Below are positions 1 through 5,452 of a stretch of 7,115 bases of DNA, piece after piece. How positions within the stretch are numbered: the first letter of the stretch is position 1; the number at the start of each line of letters is the position of its first letter. Where the stretch lies: NCBI GenBank assembly GCA_964525815.1, contig CAZGJQ010000101.1, positions 1 to 7,115 of the forward strand. Reading direction: 5' to 3'. The DNA is from UBA1049 sp964525815. Lineage in GTDB: Bacteria; Bacillota; Clostridia; Oscillospirales; CAG-382. The notes beneath the pieces were generated by a model that was not told the DNA's origin, did no database searches, and worked only from the letters and a program-made list of their open reading frames with translations. The translations under genes and the position numbers were made by a program.

Positions 1-1616
1 ATTTGAAGGGAACAAACGGCAGAGCGGTTAAGGCTACCGATGCAGCGGGTAACCCCCTTCCCTTCAAGTACGAGAGCTTTATTGAAGCGCAGGACGGACT
101 GAATATTGTTACCACCATTGATTATACGATACAGTCTATATTGGAAAAATATATATTGGAGGCATACAGGGACAATAATCCGAACGAAAAGGTAACGGGA
201 ATAGTTATGGACGTAAATACGGGAGAAATCCTTGCCTCCGCTTTATATCCTAACTATGATTTAAACGAATACAACTCTCTGTCCGATTATTACCAGCTCA
301 AGCTGGATTCCTTTGAAGGAAATGAAGAGGAAAGGTCGCAATACAGGTCGCAGCTCATGTATGAGATGTGGGACAATTCCATGGTGTCAAAGACCTATGA
401 GCCGGGCTCTACCTTTAAGATAATAACGAGCTGTATGGCCCTGGAAGAGGATGTTATAAAACCAAGCGACCAGTTCACCTGCAAAACAATTAATATTGCC
501 GGTCATAACATCCATTGCCACTCGCATACCGGGCATGGCGTTCAGGATTTTGCGACCGCCTTAAAAAACTCCTGTAACCCGGCATTTGTGCAGATAGGAA
601 CAAAGGTGGGAACCAAGCTGTTTGAGCAGTATTTCGAGGCGTTTGGGTATGCGGAGCCGAGCAAAACCGACATATTAGGTGAAGCGGCTTCGATTTATTA
701 CAAGACGACAAACACTCAGTTTGAGGCGCTTGAGCTTGCTGTTTATTCCTTCGGACAGACCTTTAAGGTTACGCCCTTGCAGCACCTCAGAGCTGTTTCC
801 GCTATTGCAAACGGCGGGTATTTGGTTACCCCTCATATTGCCAAAGCACTGCTGGACAATCAGGGCAATACCGTTAAGACCTTTGAGTTTGAGAAAGCAA
901 GACAGGTGGTCTCGCAGGAGACCTGTGACATTGTTCTTAACGCCCTCATTAATTCTACCAAGAACGCCAATGTAAACGGTTATAATGTGGTGTCCAAAAC
1001 AGGTACCTCCCAGAAAAGGGATAAGGAGGACGGCTATTATGTAAGCTCCTGTGTAACCTTTGCTCCGGCGGAGGACCCGCAAATCGCCATATTGGTGCTG
1101 GTGGATGAGCCTACGGGCAGCCAATATTACGGTAGCCTTGTTGCCGCTCCCGTAATCTCCAAGGTTCTCACCGAGGTTCTCCCCTATATGGGAATAGAGC
1201 CTACACATGCAGAAACTAATAACATTACACTCAGCAGCTATATTGGCAGTGAGGTTTCCTCAGCAAGAATCGTGCTCGAGGAAATGGGAGTTAAATGCAT
1301 AGTCAAGGGAGACGGCAGTGTTGTTACCGACCAGATTCCTTCTGCCGGCAGCGTTATTACCGAGAACGGAGTTATTGTGCTCTATACCGACGGCGAGGCG
1401 ATAGAGGAAACCGTTAAGGTGCCTAATGTTATAAACTTCACGCCTTCGGCGGCTAATAAAGCGGTTATTAATAACAATCTCAATATATCTATTAAGGGTA
1501 TTTTCGAAAACGATTATACCAATTGCATGGTCGTCTCGCAGACTCCAGCGGCAGGTGAATATGTTGCTCCGGGTACCGTAATCGAAGTGCTGTTCCGGTA
1601 TGAAACAGAGGGATAA
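1..1616 (+). CDS. spoVD: Class B penicillin-binding protein (SpoVD/FtsI family) with two PASTA domains, 5' end missing
   Basis: This is a D,D-transpeptidase that cross-links peptidoglycan stem peptides outside the membrane, normally partnered with a SEDS glycosyltransferase such as the FtsW/SpoVE encoded downstream. Counting from the Leu codon at position 3, the transpeptidase motifs are all present: SxxK as S136-T-F-K139, SxN as S190-C-N192 and KTG at 332-334. Two PASTA domains follow, at about 405-463 and 471-533. The reading frame is open at the left edge, and the first residues (LKGTNGRAV) match the end of the PBP dimerisation domain. That TTG is therefore an internal codon, and the N-terminal membrane anchor and most of the dimerisation domain lie outside the window. 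The stop is at 1614-1616, and murF starts 26 nt later. A cysteine pair (C172, C191) is spaced as in SpoVD. Whether it is the sporulation SpoVD or the vegetative division PBP (FtsI/PbpB) cannot be settled here. Family certain, subtype moderate. Confidence 0.93.
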   Translation, partial: LKGTNGRAVKATDAAGNPLPFKYESFIEAQDGLNIVTTIDYTIQSILEKYILEAYRDNNPNEKVTGIVMDVNTGEILASALYPNYDLNEYNSLSDYYQLKLDSFEGNEEERSQYRSQLMYEMWDNSMVSKTYEPGSTFKIITSCMALEEDVIKPSDQFTCKTINIAGHNIHCHSHTGHGVQDFATALKNSCNPAFVQIGTKVGTKLFEQYFEAFGYAEPSKTDILGEAASIYYKTTNTQFEALELAVYSFGQTFKVTPLQHLRAVSAIANGGYLVTPHIAKALLDNQGNTVKTFEFEKARQVVSQETCDIVLNALINSTKNANVNGYNVVSKTGTSQKRDKEDGYYVSSCVTFAPAEDPQIAILVLVDEPTGSQYYGSLVAAPVISKVLTEVLPYMGIEPTHAETNNITLSSYIGSEVSSARIVLEEMGVKCIVKGDGSVVTDQIPSAGSVITENGVIVLYTDGEAIEETVKVPNVINFTPSAANKAVINNNLNISIKGIFENDYTNCMVVSQTPAAGEYVAPGTVIEVLFRYETEG

Positions 1617-1619
1617 AAC

Positions 1620-1645
1620 GGGGAAAGAGGAATGATTATATCTTG
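1620..1645 (+). promoter_or_regulatory. murF ribosome binding region with TTG start and overlapping 4-codon mini-ORF
   Basis: A purine-rich GGGGAAAGAGG (1620-1630) precedes the murF TTG (1643-1645) by 12 nt, a longer gap than usual. An out-of-frame ATG at 1632 lies between them and encodes only Met-Ile-Ile-Ser. Its TGA stop (1644-1646) overlaps the murF start as TTGA. The TTG is chosen because no other start codon is in frame. Whether the mini-ORF is translated is unknown. Confidence 0.55.
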
Positions 1646-2989
1646 AAGCTAACACTTGGAGAAATAGCCCAAGCCGTCAACGGCAAGCTTACGGACGAAA
1701 GTAATAAAAACGGTTGGGTAAGCGGGCTCTTCTTAGACAGCAGGGAGGCGGCTCCCGGCAGGATGTTTGTGGCAATCAAGGGTGAGAAGACAGATGCACA
1801 TATTTTTGTAAATACGGTGATTGAAAAGGGATGCTTTGCGCTGATAGACAATCCGGATTATCTTACGGATAACGCCGTGCTTGTCGGCAATACAAGAAAT
1901 GCGTTGCAAACGCTTGCGTTAAAATATCGTACGGAAAGACTGTCGAGTACCAAGGTAATAGCGGTTACCGGAAGCGTCGGAAAAACATCCACCAAGGATA
2001 TGGTGGCTCTTGCAGTGAGTGCCGGGATGACTGTCGGAAAGACGCAGGATAACAAAAACAGCCAGATAGGGCTACCGCTCACTATACTTGAAGCTGAACC
2101 CGTTAACCGTGCGTTGATACTCGAAGCGGGTATGAGCGAGGAGGGGGAGATGTCAAGGCTGAGCGAAATAGCTCGTCCTGACATTGCCATGATTACCAAT
2201 ATCGGATATTCACACATAGAGACTCTCGGATGCAGGGAAAATATCTGTGCACAGAAGCTGGCTATAGCCGACCATATGCCTAAGGAAGGCGTTCTTATAT
2301 TGAACGGGGACGAGTCGCTGCTCAGAGGATATAACGGCTACGCAAGGAGAATTTATTGCTCGGTTAATGACTCAAACAGTGACTGCTATGCTTCAGATAT
2401 AAAACAGGAGGACGATTCAACACGGTTTATCGCACATGTCCTCGGGAAAACGGTTGAGGTCTCGCTGAAAGCGCTAGGCAAACACATTGTAGCTAATGCT
2501 CTGTTTGCGCTAACCGCAGCTGTACTGCTGAATGTTGATATTGCGCAGGCTGCAAAAAAGCTCGCAACCTTCAAGTCAAGCGGTCTAAGACAAAGAATAT
2601 ATGAAAAAGACGGTTACACCATAATAGCTGATTGCTATAACGCCGCTCCCGAGTCCATGGCGGCGGCGCTATCCGTGCTGGGGACAAAAAGCGGCAGAAA
2701 AATAGCGGTTCTGGGTGATATGCTGGAGCTGGGGGATTACGCCCTGCAGCTGCATGAAGAGGTCGGACAGCTCGTGCTGGAGAATAAAACGGACATACTC
2801 GTTACCTTCGGGAGTCTTGCCAAGCACATCGCTTTCTATGCCGGGGGAAAAATAGAGGTATATTCCTTTGAAGAGAATGAATATGATAAAGCAGCGGGAC
2901 TGTTAAAAGCGTTAATCAAACCCGGGGATACGGTTTTATATAAGGCAAGCAATCGTATGAATCTGAGTAAGCTTATTAACCTGGTTTAG
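1643..2989 (+). CDS. murF: UDP-N-acetylmuramoyl-tripeptide--D-alanyl-D-alanine ligase
   Basis: This cytoplasmic ATP-dependent ligase adds D-Ala-D-Ala to UDP-MurNAc-tripeptide, the last step in making the soluble pentapeptide precursor. The 448 residues are a normal MurF length. The N-terminal substrate domain covers about 1-85 (LDSREAAPGRMFVAIKG at 31-47). The central ATPase domain has the P-loop VTGSVGKTST (108-117), the DNKNS segment (136-140), EAGMSEEGE (161-169, where many MurFs have EMGMS) and TNIGYSHIE (185-193). The C-terminal domain carries DCYNAAPES (330-338) and VLGDMLELG (356-364). The YNAxP motif marks MurF rather than MurE or MurD, which have other signatures in this domain. The start is TTG: there is no ATG or GTG in frame between it and the in-frame stop at 1601-1603, and MKLTLGEIAQAVNGKL matches the usual MurF N-terminus. 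It sits between the PBP and mraY, a position occupied by murE in Bacillus. Confidence 0.96.
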   Translation: MKLTLGEIAQAVNGKLTDESNKNGWVSGLFLDSREAAPGRMFVAIKGEKTDAHIFVNTVIEKGCFALIDNPDYLTDNAVLVGNTRNALQTLALKYRTERLSSTKVIAVTGSVGKTSTKDMVALAVSAGMTVGKTQDNKNSQIGLPLTILEAEPVNRALILEAGMSEEGEMSRLSEIARPDIAMITNIGYSHIETLGCRENICAQKLAIADHMPKEGVLILNGDESLLRGYNGYARRIYCSVNDSNSDCYASDIKQEDDSTRFIAHVLGKTVEVSLKALGKHIVANALFALTAAVLLNVDIAQAAKKLATFKSSGLRQRIYEKDGYTIIADCYNAAPESMAAALSVLGTKSGRKIAVLGDMLELGDYALQLHEEVGQLVLENKTDILVTFGSLAKHIAFYAGGKIEVYSFEENEYDKAAGLLKALIKPGDTVLYKASNRMNLSKLINLV

Positions 2990-3000
2990 GTAATTTTTTA

Positions 3001-3023
3001 GAGAGGGATATGAAAAAGATATG
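3001..3023 (+). promoter_or_regulatory. mraY ribosome binding region with long spacing
   Basis: GAGAGGG (3001-3007) is the only good Shine-Dalgarno candidate, and it lies 13 nt from the mraY ATG at 3021. A second ATG at 3010, in another frame, is only 2 nt from this site and opens a 9-codon ORF ending at 3039, inside mraY. Protein family alignment from memory supports the ATG at 3021 as the mraY start. Confidence 0.45.
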
Positions 3024-4004
3024 GATTTTCATACCGTAACGGCGTTTTTGCTGTCTTTTCCGATTAGCGTTATTTTATATTTAATATTTATCCCAGTATT
3101 TCGAAGAGTTAAGCTTGGTCAAAAGATTCTCGAAATAGGACCCTCCTGGCACAAGTCAAAGGAGGGCACACCCACTCTCGGGGGGCTGTTTTTTATACTT
3201 GCAACACTGGCAACTCTTATAGTCTTTGTATCGTTAGGGATAATGGCAAAGGACGCTTACGGGCTTATTGCAGTTATAGGTATGGCGCTTACCTTTGGTA
3301 TGATAGGGTTTATCGACGACTATGTCAAGCTGTTCAAAAAACGAAACAAAGGCTTGAGTCCGACCCAAAAACTGCTTTTGCAATTCACGGTTGCGGCGGC
3401 ATACCTGTGGGTAAGAAACAGGTATTGCGGGGGAACAAGCTCGGTAACGCTGCCGTTGAGCGGTGAGAGTGCTGAGCTTGGGGTGTTCTATTATTTTGTC
3501 GCCATTGTTTTAATAGTATATATTGTCAACTGCGCAAACCTTACCGACGGTATTGACGGACTTGCGGGAAGTGTTGCAATGATTATGGGGGTATTCTTCT
3601 TTGTCGTTGCGATAAAAAGCACCGACAGGAACGCAGCCGTGCTAACAGCGGCGTTGCTTGGTGCTCTCGCAGGCTTTTTAATCTTTAACCTTCATCCCGC
3701 AAAGATTATAATGGGGGATACAGGCTCTATGTTCTTAGGCGGGGTTCTGGTCGGGCTTACCTTTTATTTTGCCGCCGAGCTGCTGCTGTTTATAATCTGC
3801 TTTATATGGTTGATGGAGGGGGTATCCGTAATTATTCAGGTAACAGGCTACAAGCTGACAAAGAAGCGGGTTTTTAAGATGAGCCCAATACACCATCACT
3901 TTGAGATGTGCGGGTGGAGTGAGTTTAAAATAGTGACCGTTTTTTCGCTGATAAGTGCTGTTATGTGCGGCCTTGCTTATCTTCTTTACAGTTATAATCT
4001 ATAA
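3021..4004 (+). CDS. mraY: Phospho-N-acetylmuramoyl-pentapeptide-transferase (lipid I synthase)
   Basis: This integral membrane enzyme transfers phospho-MurNAc-pentapeptide from UDP to undecaprenyl phosphate on the cytoplasmic face, making lipid I and releasing UMP. The 327 residues are typical for the family, with about ten hydrophobic segments. Family motifs appear in order: GTPTLGG (49-55), the aspartate pair in GFIDDYVK (D99, D100), NLTDGIDGLA (173-182), HPAKIIMGDTGS (225-236, with D233) and the histidine motif MSPIHHHFE (287-295). These contain the conserved acidic and histidine residues of the Mg2+ and UDP-sugar site. The ATG at 3021 is the only in-frame start after the stop at 2991-2993 that gives a normal MraY N-terminus. 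It follows murF by 31 nt and precedes ftsW by 26 nt, which fits one operon. murD, which lies between mraY and spoVE in Bacillus, is absent. Confidence 0.97.
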   Translation: MDFHTVTAFLLSFPISVILYLIFIPVFRRVKLGQKILEIGPSWHKSKEGTPTLGGLFFILATLATLIVFVSLGIMAKDAYGLIAVIGMALTFGMIGFIDDYVKLFKKRNKGLSPTQKLLLQFTVAAAYLWVRNRYCGGTSSVTLPLSGESAELGVFYYFVAIVLIVYIVNCANLTDGIDGLAGSVAMIMGVFFFVVAIKSTDRNAAVLTAALLGALAGFLIFNLHPAKIIMGDTGSMFLGGVLVGLTFYFAAELLLFIICFIWLMEGVSVIIQVTGYKLTKKRVFKMSPIHHHFEMCGWSEFKIVTVFSLISAVMCGLAYLLYSYNL

Positions 4005-4020
4005 TATGAGAGTGTGTTGC

Positions 4021-4033
4021 GGAGGATATAATG
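4021..4033 (+). promoter_or_regulatory. ftsW Shine-Dalgarno site and start
   Basis: GGAGGA at 4021-4026, just before the ATG at 4031, is the closest match to consensus of any ribosome binding site in the window. It has conventional spacing, unlike those of murF, mraY and divIB. Confidence 0.8.
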
Positions 4034-5281
4034 ATTAAGCAACGAGAACCGGAGCTGCCCACTGCGGAGGCTAAAGCGGACAAAAAAAAGAAAAAAAAGA
4101 ATATGTCGCTTGCTGTCCCGAAGCCACAGGGTACGATAGTCCGGCTTATCGGAGAGATTGACAGACCCTTTCTGTTGATAGTCGTTGCGCTTTTATGTAT
4201 CGGGTCGGTAATGGTTTTCAGCGCTTCCTACGCATATGCTTCTACCTGGTTCAAGGATTCCTATTATTTTGCACGCCGTCAGCTGGGCTGGGCGTTGTTC
4301 GGTATATCCGTAATGATTATTGTAGCGAAGGTGGTAGATTACCGCTGGCTGAAGAAATGGGCGTTTATCGGATACATAATTTCCTTGGGTATTAACTTTC
4401 TTGTTCCCATAATCGGTTATGCGGCAGGCGGAGCCACGAGGTGGATTGACCTAAAATTTATTAACTTTCAACCTTCCGAGCTGATGAAGTTCTTTGTAGT
4501 GCTGGTTCTTGCGGCGTATGTGAGTGACAACCATTCAAAGATACATACCTTTAAAAAGGGAGTTTTGCCCTTTATTATATTCGGAGCACCCGCTGCGCTT
4601 TCCATCATTATACAGCAGCATTTATCCGCAACCATAATTATCTTTATGCTTGTGCTATCAATGATGTTTTTAAGCGGAACAAGCATGAAATGGGTAGGCG
4701 GTACGCTGGGAGCTATTGTCGGAGGTGCGATTTTTGTTCTTACCGTAGGAAGAGGGATCATTGAGAAGCTGGTACCTCATGCGCTTACCCGTATTTTGGT
4801 CTGGCAGGACCCCTTCTCCTATATGAAGGATGCGGTTACGGGAGATGCGGGATGGCAGCCCGCTCAGTCCTTGTATGCAATTGCCTCGGGAGGGTTCTGG
4901 GGCTTGGGTCTGGGTAACAGCCTTCAGAAGCACGGTTATCTGCCCGAGCCGCAAAACGATTATATTTTCGCAATACTATGTGAGGAGCTGGGCTTCTTCG
5001 GAGCATTTGTCGTGATTGGTCTTTTTGTTGCCTTTGCGTGGAGAGGCTTTAAAATTGCCAAAAACGCTCCCAACCGCTTCACCTCCTTATTGGTTATGGG
5101 ATTGGTTATGCAGGTGCTCTTGCAGGTGGCACTAAACATTGCGGTTGTCACCAACGCATTGCCCAGTACGGGCATAAGCCTGCCTTTTTTCAGCTACGGC
5201 GGAACCTCCCTGACCATTCTGCTTGCCGAGATGGGTATAATATTATCCATTTCGAGATATTCGTATTTAGAAAAAGGATAA
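4031..5281 (+). CDS. ftsW: SEDS-family peptidoglycan glycosyltransferase FtsW/SpoVE
   Basis: This polytopic membrane protein polymerises lipid II into glycan strands together with a class B PBP, here probably the one encoded at the left edge. The 416 residues start with a charged cytoplasmic tail containing six lysines (18-23), followed by about ten transmembrane segments beginning near residue 46. SEDS motifs include GATRWID (134-140), QPSELMK (147-153), the long block QSLYAIASGGFWGLGLG (279-295), LPEPQND (304-310) and ALPSTGISLPFFSYGGTS (376-393). D310 aligns with the aspartate that is essential for polymerase activity in E. coli FtsW and in RodA. The segment that usually reads EPDLGT is QQHLSAT here. 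A strong GGAGG (4021-4025) sits 5 nt before the ATG. Motifs and dcw context favour FtsW/SpoVE over RodA, but division and sporulation paralogues cannot be told apart. Confidence 0.94.
   Translation: MIKQREPELPTAEAKADKKKKKKNMSLAVPKPQGTIVRLIGEIDRPFLLIVVALLCIGSVMVFSASYAYASTWFKDSYYFARRQLGWALFGISVMIIVAKVVDYRWLKKWAFIGYIISLGINFLVPIIGYAAGGATRWIDLKFINFQPSELMKFFVVLVLAAYVSDNHSKIHTFKKGVLPFIIFGAPAALSIIIQQHLSATIIIFMLVLSMMFLSGTSMKWVGGTLGAIVGGAIFVLTVGRGIIEKLVPHALTRILVWQDPFSYMKDAVTGDAGWQPAQSLYAIASGGFWGLGLGNSLQKHGYLPEPQNDYIFAILCEELGFFGAFVVIGLFVAFAWRGFKIAKNAPNRFTSLLVMGLVMQVLLQVALNIAVVTNALPSTGISLPFFSYGGTSLTILLAEMGIILSISRYSYLEKG
4066..4099 (+). other. SD-like GGAGG followed by two A_AAA_AAG slippery heptamers inside ftsW
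   Basis: Codons 18-23 of ftsW are AAA AAA AAG AAA AAA AAG, a near-homopolymeric tract. It contains the heptamer A_AAA_AAG twice in the correct phase (4084-4090 and 4093-4099), the same motif that drives -1 frameshifting in E. coli dnaX. A GGAGG lies upstream at 4066-4070. A -1 shift at the second heptamer would end at TGA 4159-4161 after about 43 residues. The sequence shows the motif; any actual slippage is inference. Confidence 0.4.
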
Positions 5282-5283
5282 AA

Positions 5284-5313
5284 AGATAGAAAAGACCAAG
5301 GTCTTTTCTATCT
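5284..5313 (+). repeat. Perfect 14-bp inverted repeat (hairpin) after ftsW
   Basis: The arm 5284-5297 (AGATAGAAAAGACC) is the exact reverse complement of 5300-5313, with AA between them. In RNA it would fold as about 13 bp closed by a CAAG loop. It begins 2 nt after the ftsW stop. It is not followed by a T-run on the + strand, so it is not a standard intrinsic terminator there; it could act as an mRNA 3'-end stabiliser or be part of a repeat element. Its last 8 bases are also the first 8 bases of the direct repeat. Confidence 0.85.
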
Positions 5314-5360
5314 AATAGAGAATGCTTTGCATTCTCCGCTGTAAGCTCTGCACAAGAGCA
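5306..5360 (+). repeat. Direct repeat, copy 1 (55 nt)
   Basis: The copy runs from TTCTATCTAATAG to CAAGAGCA and is identical to the second copy except for one base, T5328 against C5389. It contains the stem GAGAATGC (5318-5325) with GCATTCTC (5329-5336) around a TTT loop. A smaller stem follows, GCTCT (5345-5349) with AGAGC (5355-5359). The layout resembles small dispersed palindromic intergenic elements (REP- or MITE-like), but only the two local copies are visible. Confidence 0.9.
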
Positions 5361-5377
5361 GATTTGTTCTATCTAAT
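5349..5377 (+). promoter_or_regulatory. Weak sigma-A-like promoter candidate spanning the repeat junction
   Basis: TGCACA (5349-5354, 4 of 6 to TTGACA) and TCTAAT (5372-5377, 5 of 6 to TATAAT) are separated by 17 nt. This could give murG its own promoter, but the match is modest and may be chance. Confidence 0.15.
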
Positions 5378-5421
5378 AGAGAATGCTTCGCATTCTCCGC
5401 TGTAAGCTCTGCACAAGAGCA
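5367..5421 (+). repeat. Direct repeat, copy 2 (55 nt)
   Basis: This copy lies 61 nt downstream of the first, with a 6-nt spacer GATTTG (5361-5366). It has the same two stems: GAGAATGC (5379-5386) with GCATTCTC (5390-5397) around TTC, and GCTCT (5406-5410) with AGAGC (5416-5420). The sole difference from copy 1 falls in the first loop, so the pairing is unaffected. The copy ends about 30 nt before the murG start. Confidence 0.9.
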
Positions 5422-5452
5422 AACTAATTATAAAATCGGGAAGTGAATACAT

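Larger units (their letters stand above)
5282..5452 (+). other. Structured 171-nt intergenic region between ftsW and murG
   Basis: This is the only gap over 31 nt in the window. It holds a 14-bp hairpin directly after the ftsW stop, two copies of a 55-nt direct repeat each able to form two further hairpins, then a short AT-rich stretch and the murG ribosome binding site (GGGAAG, about 5438-5443). No convincing coding sequence is present. A 27-codon ORF from the ATG at 5322 lies wholly within the repeats and looks fortuitous. Confidence 0.85.

Noticed and set aside
3..5. TTG at the left edge as a start codon for the PBP
   Set aside because: The frame is open to the edge and LKGTNGRAV is an internal dimerisation-domain motif; the gene starts upstream of the window.
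675..1208. 177-codon ORF on the - strand
   Set aside because: It lies wholly opposite the PBP transpeptidase domain, has no recognisable motif, and is a shadow of a well-conserved coding frame.
5284..5313. Intrinsic terminator for ftsW
   Set aside because: The hairpin is strong but is followed by AATAGAG rather than a T-run on the + strand.
5322..5405. 27-codon ORF starting in the first repeat copy
   Set aside because: It spans both copies in different frames, has no Shine-Dalgarno site, and its bases are explained by the hairpins.
5429..5434. TATAAA as a -10 box for murG
   Set aside because: No acceptable -35 hexamer is found at 16-18 nt upstream, and AT-rich text makes the match likely by chance.
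5282..5452. CRISPR array or riboswitch in the repeat region
   Set aside because: There are only two copies with a 6-nt spacer, which excludes CRISPR, and no known riboswitch core was recognised.
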